Source: Cyrtodaria siliqua
Lineage: Eukaryota > Mollusca > Bivalvia > Adapedonta > Hiatellidae
Length of the DNA: 64,000 nucleotides
Assembly (NCBI GenBank): GCA_037043455.1
Contig: JAWPHD010000003.1
Location: 124,001-188,000, forward strand
Direction of reading: 5' to 3'
The stretch's first letter is position 1. The number at the start of each line of letters is the position of its first letter. Positions 11,990 through 22,755 of the stretch are shown here, piece by piece. Made by a program: the position numbers and the translations under genes. The notes under the pieces are model-generated. The model searched no databases. It was not told the DNA's origin and saw nothing but the letters and a program-made list of their open reading frames with translations.

Positions 11990-12327
11990 TAGTATGTCGT
12001 TATGAAAGTGAAAGGGACTGAAATACGGCACTACCGACAGTAAATAAGGGGTGTCCATTGGCAATACACTTAATTTCTTAGTCTCTTCCGCCGGATGTGG
12101 GTGGTTTAGGGTTCGTTAAGGTAGAGCTTCCGACCCGCATGCGAGAGGCCGAGGGTTCTTAAATATTTTATAAACTCCAGGAATATATAACGTAACCGGA
12201 AACAGTTAAATTGAAACAAATCGATTTCAAACCATGCTCCCTGATGGCTCAGTTGGCAGAGCCCTTATACGTAAAGCTAGAGGCCCTGGGTTCGAGTCCT
12301 GGTGGAGGCACGATCTGTTTACCACCT
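11990..12327 (+). mobile_element. Repeat with two tRNA-like modules (dimeric tRNA-SINE-like), copy 1
   Basis: An inverted copy of the whole segment lies at 41302-41640, so this is a dispersed repeat. It has two Pol III-like modules. The first, near 12110-12162, has GTTAAGGTAGAGC and GAGGGTTC boxes. The second, 12235-12311, is close to a complete tRNA: D-arm GGCTCAGTTGGCAGAGCC, T-arm CTGGGTTCGAGTCCTGG and partly paired acceptor ends. In the other copy the anticodon stem is perfect (CTAGC/GCTAG) with loop ACGTAAA, but position 33 is C rather than T, so it is unlikely to be a working tRNA. No terminal poly(A) or simple repeat is visible. Confidence 0.7.
12235..12311 (+). tRNA. tRNA-like module or tRNA pseudogene (GTA-type loop)
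   Basis: The A box (TGGCTCAGTTGG) and B box (GGTTCGAGTCC) are near consensus, and a D-arm and T-arm can be drawn. The acceptor stem has mismatches and the universal U33 is absent, so the call is a tRNA-derived SINE module rather than a functional gene. Confidence 0.4.
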
Positions 12328-12479
12328 CTAATCTATTCAATATGCAAAAATACAAAACGGTAACAAATTCATTGGCGGTAAAGACTTCTTGGATAATACA
12401 AAGAAACCCCATATAAATACATGTAAAATAAGTAAAACAACAACCTCTATTAATTTTAAGCTTAGTAGGTCAGATGTCA

Positions 12480-12494
12480 AGGTCACTGTGACCT
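12480..12494. promoter_or_regulatory. Perfect inverted AGGTCA repeat with 3-bp spacer (ERE-type site)
   Basis: AGGTCACTGTGACCT is a perfect palindrome of the nuclear-receptor half-site AGGTCA with a 3-base spacer, the consensus for estrogen-receptor-type homodimers. It lies in a patch (about 12465-12500) that resembles the start of module U, where the site is degenerate. Function is not shown by sequence alone. Confidence 0.4.
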
Positions 12495-12499
12495 GATCA

Positions 12500-13052
12500 T
12501 TTAAATTTTCATTTAAATAAGTATTTATATGCAATAGCAGAATTGTGTGTATTTTACGTACTAGTAGATTTTTGCGAAGCAAATTAAATCCTTAAACACT
12601 CAAGAAAATATGTGTCAATATGTTTATGATAGGGTAGGTCACGTGGTTTGGTAGGAATGGACGTTGTTTACATCGATGGTAAAAATTGTGTGAATATTGT
12701 GTTTCTAAGTTGGACATTATGGATATATTTAATATCAGCAATTAGGTAACGTTTTTGACTATCCATAGTCAAAAATAAATTTCGATAAAAAGTAACATTT
12801 AGAAAACCTTTTTACGAACATGTGTAAAGTTTATATGTGAGCTATGTAGGATAACACGGCCACTAACACCGCCCTTTGTCCTGGTGCATTGGAGTGTGAG
12901 CAGAAAAGTTATTATCGTCCGCGGCTTGCTATTCAAGAAAAAATCTACGGAAACGTTTAGGGCCAATATATGAAGATAATCACTGTAACAACTGTAACAA
13001 CTGGAATTTGTATGGAAGATCAAATGTGCCTTTCCATTTTGCTGTTTATTGA
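12500..13052. other. Gene-free stretch, possibly the 5' UTR of the following retrotransposon
   Basis: No coding signal. The true 5' end of the retrotransposon that follows is not identifiable, so part of this sequence may be its 5' UTR/internal promoter. Confidence 0.4.
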
Positions 13053-13088
13053 TTGATTGCATATAACGAAATACACAAACTTATCAAA

Positions 13089-14375
13089 ATGGGTATCGAT
13101 CTAGCATTATATCGTGCGCGTATTGGTCTACATATTGACAAAGGGAGTAGGACTAGGTCAAACGATACGAGTCAATGGTACATGCCATGTACATCACAGA
13201 CGGATATACATTTCAGATCCTTCACGTGTTGCCTGTTACTTACAGGCATTCTATTAGTCACAGATGCATCATTGTGGTCTATAGACATTGTAGTGGGGGC
13301 CTTTTCATCATTTGATGACTTTGTAACGAGGGATACCAACTGTGTGTATACTCATATGGATGCATATGTATCTATCGTACCAAACGTTGGATCGTGTCTT
13401 AGTTACCACAATTCGTACCGCAAGTATTCAGAAAATCGTCTTATATTATCTGCGGATGTTGAGATGAACCCAGGTCCGTCCGAAGAAACTCAACAAATAT
13501 TGGAAGCTATTGCAGCCGCTAAGGATAGCACAACACATGAGATTCGACAAGTCAAAGAGGAAGTATTGCAGGTTAAAAACGAAATGAAAGCAATGAAGTC
13601 TGAATTGTGTAAAATTAAGTCTTCGGTTAAATATGTAGAAGAAAAACAGGTTTCACTTGAAAAACGCGTTAATAACATGGAATCAAAATTTGAAACTTTA
13701 TCATATAACCAAGAAATGTTACAATCTGATATCGATGCTTTACAAATGGAAATTGATAGAAATCATGATGAATTTGAAAGCATGGAAAGAAATGTGGACT
13801 ACCTTGAAGCTCAGTCACGTAAAAATACCTTAAGAATTTTTGGACTCGATGAAGAGAATTTTGAAAATGACACAGTTAGAAAAGCTATTGTTATGGATAA
13901 AGTAATAAAGGTCGTTTGTCCAGATGAACAAAATATAGATGAAATTATTGTTAGCGCAAAGCGTGTAGGAACTATCGGTTTTCATCCTCGTATGATGCTT
14001 GTCAACTTTTCAAACTTGCAAAATAAGATAAAGATGTTTACCGGTCGAGATGAACTGCGTAAAAGTGGAATCCGAATTTCTAATGATCTAACATTTAAGC
14101 AAAGAAAACAGCTTAAAGAGCTGAGCATTAAAGGTCTAGGTGGTTATTTCAAAAATGGTGAGTTATTCACCTACCGTAAATCAGATAATGATGACGACAT
14201 TAAAACACGAGTAGTCAAAAGAGGCGTCAGAACGTTATCTTCCAGAATTGAACCACCGCAGGAAAGCGCTAACATGGATATAGACCAGAATGTAAATCCA
14301 GTAGTGCATGAAAGTGAAGCTGGCCAAAGTGTCAATGGATCTATTTCATCGAATGATAGTGGTAATATCTTATAG
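13089..14375 (+). CDS. Retrotransposon ORF1 protein with 2A-like motif, coiled coil and RRM-like domain
   Basis: The frame is open from before 13053. The first ATG is at 13089 and a second is at 13182. From 13089 the product is about 428 residues. Numbering from 13053, residues 56-84 are hydrophobic and could act as a signal or membrane segment. DVEMNPGP at residues 135-142 (13455-13478) is a match to the 2A consensus DxExNPGP, at which ribosomes skip the Gly-Pro bond. Residues about 150-245 are a charged heptad-rich coiled coil. Residues about 255-345 resemble the RRM of L1-type ORF1 proteins (RIFGLDE near the start, KRVG and PRMMLVNF later), followed by a basic C-terminal domain. Such proteins bind element RNA and chaperone it during target-primed reverse transcription. 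The reading frame is uninterrupted, unlike ORF2. Confidence 0.85.
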   Translation: MGIDLALYRARIGLHIDKGSRTRSNDTSQWYMPCTSQTDIHFRSFTCCLLLTGILLVTDASLWSIDIVVGAFSSFDDFVTRDTNCVYTHMDAYVSIVPNVGSCLSYHNSYRKYSENRLILSADVEMNPGPSEETQQILEAIAAAKDSTTHEIRQVKEEVLQVKNEMKAMKSELCKIKSSVKYVEEKQVSLEKRVNNMESKFETLSYNQEMLQSDIDALQMEIDRNHDEFESMERNVDYLEAQSRKNTLRIFGLDEENFENDTVRKAIVMDKVIKVVCPDEQNIDEIIVSAKRVGTIGFHPRMMLVNFSNLQNKIKMFTGRDELRKSGIRISNDLTFKQRKQLKELSIKGLGGYFKNGELFTYRKSDNDDDIKTRVVKRGVRTLSSRIEPPQESANMDIDQNVNPVVHESEAGQSVNGSISSNDSGNIL

Positions 14376-14408
14376 CGGTCAGGCCAAGGCCCGTCAGATA
14401 ACAATAGC

Positions 14409-17400
14409 AACATATCATTAATTTGCTGGAATATTGAAGGTTTACGAAACAAATTGAGCGATGCTGACTTCATGTTATACATTACTAACTTTGACGTTAT
14501 AATTTGACAAATCGGAAATAGAACATGCTTTTCCAAATCATATATGTTTTATCTGTCCCACTAAATTGTCTGTACGTGGTGGCAGAAATATGGGCGGAGT
14601 CATGGTGTTTATTCGGAATGTATTTGAACAGTATGTAAAACAAATATCTTATAATTTTGAGTTTGGGATATTACTGAAATTTGACAAGAGTATTCTTAAT
14701 TCGTTTTCAGACCTTATTCTCATTTGTGTCTACATTCCACCAGAAAATTCTCCATTTTATAGAGGATTAGCAGCAGGAATGCAAATTATAGAAAATGAAA
14801 TAGTTGACATGCAGACTATTTATGCAGATTGTAAAATTCTGCTTGCTGGTGATTTTAATGCAAGAACAGCAATACTAGATGATTTTACCTCCATTGACCC
14901 AGATATTCCTGAACTAAATGAATATGAAGATATACTAAATGGAGATATTGGTATAAAAAGAGCATCATGTGACGATAAAACTAACAAATTTGGAAGAGAG
15001 CTACTTGAACTTTGTAAAACCTACTGTTTGTATATCGTAAACGGGCGGTTTGGTAATGACAGAGGGATTGGGGAGTACACGTATATAAGTCAAACGGGTT
15101 GTAGTGTTATAGATTACTACCTTATTTCCAAAAACCTTATTGATTTTTTAGTTGAATTTAAAGTGGACGCAAGATCGGAGTGTAAACATCTTCCAATAAT
15201 ATTGTGCCTACGCGCAAATGCTCGATTACCTACGCATGTTGTTAATGATCAGGTCAGTAGTGGAGCTGAATATAAGTACGTAATTAAGAGAGAAAATGCT
15301 GAGGAATTTAGAAACATTCTGCGTGATAACGTGCTTAGCGGTAAACTTGACGATATTGATGGGATGATTGTGAACCAAGATATGAATATCAATTGTATTA
15401 TAACTGGTTTTGTAAAGGTTTTTGATGACGCATGTTCTAAGTTTAAGTGCTTGAAAGGAACGAAGAATAATCCAGTAATAACACGAAAGTGGTTCGATAA
15501 TGAATGTCGTAAATTTAAACGTAATAAACATAGATGTCTCAGGCAATTTCGGTTTACTAGATCGGAAGAAGATTTAAATGCATATATCAGAGCAAAAAAT
15601 GTTTTCAAAAATGTTTGCAGTAATAAGAAATGGTGTTACAATAAATCGTTATTGAATTCAATAGTTGCATCAGCTAATGATTCAAAAGCATTTTGGAGTA
15701 AAATCAAAGCATGTGGTTCCAATAAATCAAATTATAAACCAAACATACAAAACGAGACATGGTTTAACCATTTTAAATCATTATTTAACCAATTTGACGA
15801 CGACGATGAGGGTGATGATGGGAATATTGAACTAAATGTGGATGATGAAAACATGGATATAAATAACATAGACGAATTTATTTCGAACTCAGAGATTACG
15901 GCAGATGAGGTACTGACTGCAGTGAGGCGTTTAAAGAAGAACAAGTCTTCATCTGGAGAACTTATTGCAGAACAATTTATATATAGTATAGACATTATAC
16001 TGCCATATTTGACCAAACTTTTTAATAGACTCTTTGCAAATGGTGAATTCCCAGATATGTGGGCAGAATCCATCTTAATACCTCTTCATAAAAAGGGATC
16101 AGTTAATTGTCCTGATAATTCTAGAGGCATTGCACTTATAGATACATTTAGCAAGATATATATTAGTATAATAGCAAGACGTGTTACGTTTTATGCAAAT
16201 GTGTTTGATAAAATTACTGAATCACAAGCTGGTTTTCGACCCGGATATTGTACAATTGACAATGCATTTATACTTCAAGCAATCATTTCTAAATATCTAT
16301 GTAAAAAGGGTAAAAAACTATTTGTGGCATTTGTAGATTTTATGAAAGCTTTTGATTGGGTAAATAGAAGTTAATTGTTTACAATACTTAGAAAAGGTGG
16401 AATTAAAGGAAAACTGTTGCAATCAATACAAAGCATATATAAAAACGTTAAAGTGTGTGTGAAAGCCAATGAAAAATGTACTGAATATTTTGATTGTCCA
16501 AGAGGTTTACGACAGGGCTGTGTTCTCAGTCCAATTTTATTTTCATTATTTATTAATGAATTGAGTGAAGAAATGTGTAATAGCGGGTTACATGGAGTGC
16601 AGTTAACACCTGATGTTGTAGAAATATTATTAATATTGTTTGCTGATGATGTGGCATTGATAGCAGATACTGTAAATGGTCTACAAAAGAAACTTGACTT
16701 ATTATATCAGTATTGTAATACATGGAAGCTGAAAGTGAATACTGATAAAACTAAAATTGTTGTTTTTAAAAATGGTGGTCATTTAGCAAGAGCAGAGAAG
16801 TGGTTTTATGTGTCGATAATCTATGTACCAGATGGCGAACGCACTGGCAATAAAGGCAAAACGTGTGTTAGTTGCTATGCTAGCTTCATTAAGTGAGCTA
16901 ACCCCGATACCTTACAGTATATATTTTAAACTATTTGAATCAAAAGTTTGTCCGGTATTTCTTTACGGATCAGAACTGTGGGGATTTGATCAAATGGAAT
17001 GTATTGAAAGGGTTCATATGTATGCTTGTAAACGTTTTATGAATGCATCTATAAATGCATGCAATGCAGCAGTAATGGGTGATTGTGGTAGATACCCTAT
17101 GAATATAGCAGCCAATAAAAGATGTATAAAGTATTGGTTTAAAATTATAAAAATGCCTTGCACAAGATATGTTAAAAAATGCTATGAAATGTTGATTCTT
17201 TTAGATAGTCATGGATATGAAAATTGGGTAACAAAACTAAAGCACAATTTGTATTATAATGGCTTTGGATATATATGGGAAAGGCAGAGTGTTGTCAATG
17301 AAAATGTTTTTATAAAGCAATATGAGTTAAGGCTCAGAGACCAATATATACAGAAGTGGAGCAAACAAGTAGAGGGTAATGCAAAGCTGCATTTGTATAG

Positions 17401-17776
17401 GTATTTTAAATCTGAACTTGTTGTAGAAAATTATTTAAATGTGTTAAATATTAAGAAATTTAGAATAGCTATGGTATCTTTTAGAACATCCTCTCACTCT
17501 CTACTCATAGAGAGAGGACGGCATGTAGGTATGCCTAGAGAGAGACGTTTGTGTTTTCATTGTAATAATGTTATAGAAGACGAATATCACTTTCTACTGA
17601 TATGCCCATTATATCATGATTTAAGATCGTTATATATTCCTAAAAAGTACTATGAGTTTCCTAACAAACACAAGTTTAATATTGTCATGTCATGTAAAAA
17701 TGAAAGTGTTATAAAACATATAGCTATGTTTCTTTACTATGCTTTCGTTAAACGAAGTGAATTTATTCATGATTAG
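14409..17776 (+). pseudogene. Retrotransposon ORF2: AP-endonuclease plus reverse transcriptase, frameshifted
   Basis: Endonuclease sequence starts at 14409 (LICWNIEGLRNK, frame 3) but hits a TGA near 14505. It resumes in frame 1 at 14566 with AGDFNAR (near 14847), SVIDYYLI and the C-terminal SECKHLPIIL, where the catalytic SDH is degenerate (SEC). Reverse transcriptase follows: QAGFRPGYCTIDNAF (near 16225) and FVDFMKAFDWVNR, then an in-frame TAA at 16372-16374. After it come GLRQGCVLSPILFSLFI and the catalytic FADDVALIAD at 16639-16668. Near 16800-16830 a frameshift, with probable loss of about 30 codons, moves the frame to 2. That frame runs to the stop at 17776 and includes a CFHCNN...HFLLIC zinc-finger-like motif. 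At least three lesions make the enzyme inactive. Confidence 0.9.
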
Positions 17777-17931
17777 TATGTACTGTTATATAACAGCAAT
17801 AGTATTGTATTGATAGTATTGTTAGTTAATTGTACATTTATGCATAACAACCAAACCACGTGTAAATTTATGATAAATAGATTGTATACATGTTATGTGT
17901 TTTGGCCGGTGGCCTGTATCACTAATAAAAT

Positions 17932-17950
17932 ATTGAATTGAATTGAATTG
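17932..17950 (+). repeat. (TTGAA)n 3' tail of the retrotransposon
   Basis: Three to four TTGAA units end the element. The preceding sequence contains AATAAA at 17925-17930. Confidence 0.75.
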
Positions 17951-17951
17951 G

Positions 17952-18059
17952 ATATGTCAATTTTCATATCTGCCTCCATATCCACCCTCGACCTGCTAAC
18001 CTCTCGGGCAGATATAAGTGTTTCGGGCGGATGTAGGGGCAGATATGAAACTGACATAT
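17952..18059. mobile_element. 108-bp palindromic MITE
   Basis: ATATGTCAATTTTCATATCT at the left pairs with the right end AGATATGAAACTGACATAT with few mismatches. The centre contains two further GGGCAGATAT/GGGCGGATGT-like pieces. It abuts the tail of the retrotransposon without a gap. Confidence 0.65.
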
Positions 18060-18513
18060 AATAATCTGTAATTATACCCACAATCTTGAAACTTAATACA
18101 CTTACTAGCAATGGTACAACAACAACCCATATGGATTTTATAATTTGTTAAGTCAAAAGTCAAGGCTAGTGTGATCTTATCGTGAAAAATATATTCCCGC
18201 CTATTTTTCATGTTTTTCACATACAATCATGAAACCTTATACAGATAGTGCTCCTAGTTAAACAACATCCTTCATCCGTTAGTATTTGTCAGTAGGTCTA
18301 AGGTCAAGTGATATTAAACTGGCACATAGGAAATGCTTCCACAAATGTAGCAAACATGTGTATTTTTGCCTCTTAGGTGGCACTGTTATAGTTTAAGTTT
18401 TGATTTAAATATTTTAATTATTATTCTGTTATTATCAATCATTACTATTATTGTTGTTATTAGTGTAGTCGTTGTCGTAGTATTACACATGATTTACTTT
18501 TATGGTGATGTGA

Positions 18514-19110
18514 TTGATAAACTTCGTAAGATGCTTGGTCATGATCACTTTTATACCATCTTTGTTAAACTTGTTAAAAAGTTTTATCAAAAGAGGTTAT
18601 GACCCTATCATTTTGCAACGTACTGCATGCTTGGTGGTGGACCCTTTTACAGCTCGCCACTATGCTTTCCTCTTTAATTGTACGATGACCGGACAGGCTG
18701 TGGACCCTATAATGACGCCTACCTAAAGCCCATTGGGACGGTGGCGTTTGATGTTTGTCCATGATCTTTCTTGTCGTGCCCTTAATGGTTTATTCTCTTA
18801 CTGCTCTGTCTTCTGCCAAGTCATTGAGTACCTTCATTGTGGCTTTCTAGGCTATTGTTTCTTTTGGATTATATTTACACGAGCATATTTGTGTTTTACT
18901 TATATTGCCTATTGATTATGCCTTGTTGGTTAGAAATTAGATCATGGCGGGGATTTCTTTATTTACACCGTCCTGTTTTAATGGGATGACAGTATTTGTT
19001 ATTGCTTTTGCCTTCTTGTTTGTCTGTTTGCGTGTTTGTTTCTGTGTTTTGTGGTTGACTGTCCTCCTTGAATGCTGCTTTCCCTGTCCGATCTTTTTAT
19101 ATTTCTTACT
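18514..19110 (+). repeat. W repeat, direct copy within U1
   Basis: About 600 bp whose reverse complement is found at 22985-23560, and shorter related pieces in U2 (30040-30910) and U3 (50640-51075). The chance open frames in it are not conserved between copies. Confidence 0.75.
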
Positions 19111-20039
19111 ATATAAGTATATGTTCATAATTACAACACCAGGACAAATCCTCTGTTGTTTGCAAAAGAATAATGCCTATACTATCGCGTCTAATCAACG
19201 TTTTCATTTTCACTATTATAAACGGTTATATGTTTTATAGATACCATTTTGTTGCATCGTCTGCAAAATAATACACTGCCATGCATTTGTACTCCGAACG
19301 AATTTACGAGAACATGTCATTTTGTTAACCAAGGGCGTGACTTTACATTTATCTAGACATGACCAATGGCGAATTACTTGCCAGTTTAGTGATTCTATTT
19401 AATCATGTACTTTTGCACCCAATGTTTCCTGGGTTGAACCATTACTGTAAATCATGCAAAACAATAATGGGTTAAGGAAGGTCGGGGAAAGTTGTATGTG
19501 TTATTTATATTAATGTGTACAGGTCTATAGAAAGATAACATTACCTCCAAAGGAAATCCACGGCAAACCATATTTATCTTCCAGAAAACAAAACATTTCT
19601 ACGAAGATAAAACAAAAAAGCACTGAGCCGTTTTTTAATTCCTCTAGAAACATATTTTGCATACTTCATAATTGACACATGCTCTGGATGTAGAGCCGGG
19701 GTTGGGAGTGCATTAGGTTGCAGAGGGTGGATATAAGCGTTAAATGAATTTGTTATTGAATAATGAAATAAAATGGCTGTGTGAGTATACACAATGACAC
19801 AATGAAATACATAAAGCATTGTAATAGACTCTTTGACCGAACATCTACCCCACTGGGCCTGTTAGGCAATTATTATTGGCATTACTAATGTGTGATAATT
19901 TGCCTCCTATTCTGTCGACCATTGTATTGTATTAACACACCAATCGAGTGTTTCATAAGACACATCTCTGAATCAATATACATGGGCCTAGGAATATTTA
20001 TGTGAGGAAGCTATCCGGCTGGCTTGCTAAACATCGGTG

Positions 20040-20165
20040 GTTCTACCCAGGTACCCGCCCCTGCACTAAAATTGAAAGGACGGGCGCCTGGTGTCTTCCT
20101 CTGTAAAAGTTGCCATATGACCTTAGCTGTAGGTACGACTATAATATCCATTTCAATTTGAATAT
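20040..20165 (+). repeat. SINE-like 3' module in U1 (also 31848-31985 and 52016-52155)
   Basis: A GCGCCTGGTGTCTTCCTC patch followed by AAAGTTGCCATATGACCTTA and GGTRCGACTATAATATCC. From memory it resembles the 3' part of a SINE-like sequence widespread in bivalves. It is present in all three U copies, so it was there before the duplications. Confidence 0.5.
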
Positions 20166-21644
20166 AACCAGGTTTCGGTTAGAGGAATTTCCCAACTATG
20201 CGTGGTATATGCACACTTTAAATAGAGCCATTGTTTTAAAAAATAATATGAAATATATAATATATATTATAATATAAAAAACGTATTTGGCCCTTTGTTT
20301 TGTGACTTCTTACCAATACTGAGAGAATAGATAATATACAGTTAATATACGCCTGAAAAATAACACATCCACCGGCTTCAAAACAGTAAACGACACCCAT
20401 TTGTACTCAGTAAAGTCTGATTAAAAAACATCAAGAAAAACATTGTTCTAGTAATTAAGGAAAAGGAAATTACATTCTCCTGAGATTTAATAATCGCGGC
20501 CAACTGCTGTTGCTCCATTCGTCAATTAAATACTGATTACGACAAGTCTTTGAGACAGATATCTTGCAAACTAATACAATGGTTTATGTCATAGAAATAG
20601 ACATTCCTATAAGCAGTTGGACAGTTGCCAATACAACAGCGCGACAACTTTTAAAATGCACTCTCTTATCGATTTAGTTTGCCGTAGGGTTTCTATGGTT
20701 ATGAAAGAGGATACATGAGCATAAGCAATAACCATTCCTATAAATGGCGATCATCAGCTAGGAATTAAATCTAATGTTGTATTACCATTGATTTTATTAC
20801 AGACTACCTAATAATTTAACAGTGAAATGCACTGCGACTTTTGCATGCTAACTAGACTAAGTGGTCAAGAATACCTAAATTGTAAATTATTATATCAGAA
20901 AGTCTTTCTGCCCATTCGTTTAAACATTATTTTGTTGATGAATAAACATAAATGGTTATACATTACTATAAATCACATTAATACAACTTTAAAACGTGGA
21001 TTTGGAAAAAAAGACATTAAGCTTTTATCAATCTGTTTTTATAATTAGATAAATGTCACGAAATGACGATGTTCAGAGGTCTATACCAGCATGAACCAAC
21101 AGACACGTTATATTTCATTGAATAATCATCAATATCTATAAATACGCTTCCTAATTAAATCATAGAAATAGCACCCCGCCACCACCTCCACAAACACACT
21201 AAAATGGTACATTCCACCTCGAAGCTATATATTCTAATTATTGGACCCGCGTTCAAGTCCCGTGGGGAGGGGGAAGGGGGGCACGTTTTTTTCACCACCG
21301 GTTATATTTGGTGCGCTCCTTTGCGATCATTATGAGAATCAGCAGAAGTGTTTCGCCTGTATAATAATAATAATGACGAATGTCAAAATGATGGGGTGGA
21401 TGTAGCAGGGTAAAAGTAAATATTGAAAAATACACCTTAAAGCTACACACCATATATTTAATTTGCATTCCTCTGTGTAGGCGTGTCTTTCTTTTAGTTT
21501 CATGTTCACCATCTCATGGAGAATTCGAGTATTTAAGTGATCAAAGTTATTACAAGACATCATTTACGACATATTTACTTTATAGACATCGAGTAGTGCA
21601 TATCGCACCTGTACAGAGGTAGCACTAGACTTTTCAGTAAGAAC

Positions 21645-21725
21645 AGATTTGCCTCACTCGGCATTGGAACACACGACATTCTGATTTACAGACAAGCGAT
21701 CTATTCCCTGAGCTATAGGGATTTA
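21645..21725 (-). repeat. tRNA-like relic in U1 (GTA-type)
   Basis: Read on the minus strand: CTATAGCTCAGGGAATAGAT, CTGTAAATCAGAA and the B-box-like GTGTGTTCCAATGCC. Equivalent sequences occur at about 33480-33545 (U2) and 54100-54170 (U3). Stem pairing is incomplete, so this is a relic. Confidence 0.5.
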
Positions 21726-22755
21726 TTGATGGTATATTTAACCTCAATCTATATTGCTAAATACAGAATGACAAAACACAATTAATGTTTGAAGTTACGA
21801 CATGTACTTATTTTTTTCTAAATGGGGCAAGTATGTTTATGTTTATACTGTTCGCATATTTTAGATACAAATTTTCAAAATTAATACAAAGCAATACACT
21901 TTCGCACAAAACAAAAGTGTGGTAAAAACATAAGATTCCAAGAAGTTTCTGTGGTGCGTAAGAGGGTTTTGACAATAACCCGTAAAAACGTTATTCGCCA
22001 TACTTTACATGTTTATAATAAAATGTTAAGTTGACAAAGTCACTCATACATTATATATGTTCTTTCAGAATATAAAAGTCTGCACTATAATCATGGTTAA
22101 TTATAGCGGGGTTGTGTGCACAACATACTCGAGTCCCCACTCAAAATAATAGGAATCCCCTTCTTCCTCCCACCCCGGTAACTCCTAAGTGAATGACTAT
22201 TTTTCAAAGCTATATTATGGAGTTTCATAAATCAACTCTTATATTAGTTTACCTTATTCAGATAATTAGTCTGTGATGTATAATGTTATGTATAATAGAC
22301 TATTATTAAGTTAGTGCAAAAACAACTGGTCTGTTTGATTTCCTATGGGTTAATTCATGTAGTATGATGTTTGTTTAGTGTAACTCATTGTTTAGAAATA
22401 TGTTACATCGTTTTGAATTTAGAAGTCTGCTGTACTATTCAGATCCTTTTGCATGTTCATAGAAATATAGAATAATGTATACATGATAGAACACGACCAT
22501 CTTGAATTGTTTTAAAAATCGCGGTATCCGATGTATTGTATAATTACAAATATGCATTATTAATTATTTGAAAAGTTCAAATCGCTTTTTCTTGAATATC
22601 ATTAATTGTTGATTATATTGCAAAAATAATTTATTTAAAAAGATGGTGGCATAATGAAAACTATTTGAAAACTCCACATTGTATTACCTTCTATTTATTA
22701 GCACCACTTTTTTTCATTGGTGTGCTTTTGGGCAGGACACCTTCCCTAAAGAATA

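Larger units (their letters stand above)
13053..17950 (+). mobile_element. Near full-length two-ORF non-LTR retrotransposon (CR1/L2-like group), inactivated
   Basis: The element has an intact ORF1, a broken ORF2 with AP-endonuclease, reverse transcriptase and a C-terminal CCHC-like finger, and a short 3' UTR ending in (TTGAA)n at about 17932-17950. Short tandem repeats instead of poly(A) at the 3' end are typical of CR1/L2-type elements. This, the endonuclease type and the 2A-like motif in ORF1 support the clade, but it is an inference. The 5' end is not defined and no target-site duplication could be identified. A 108-bp MITE begins directly after the tail. Confidence 0.85.
18113..22752 (+). 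repeat. Module U, copy 1 (segmental repeat)
   Basis: Homologous to 28970-36290 and 49560-55835 through many shared landmarks. These include the TCAGTAGGTCTAAGGTCAAG block (18288), the GGCGGGGATTTCTTTATTTA block (18947), GTAGAGCCGGGGTTGGGAGT (19690), a SINE-like patch (20040), a tRNA-like patch (21650), and a right part near 22670 reaching GGCAGGACACCTTCCCT. Identity looks high, interrupted by indels. This copy lacks the 45-bp minisatellite and the three U2-specific insertions. No conserved protein is encoded; all open frames are short and unshared. It ends in a cluster of inverted W repeats. Confidence 0.85.

Noticed and set aside
12235..12311. A functional tRNA-Tyr gene
   Set aside because: The loop lacks the universal U33, the acceptor stem is mismatched, and the module lies in a dispersed repeat with a second tRNA-like piece.
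14171..14536. Minus-strand open frames opposite the retrotransposon (also 15226-15608 and 15732-16073)
   Set aside because: They are antisense shadows of the ORF1/ORF2 coding sequence.
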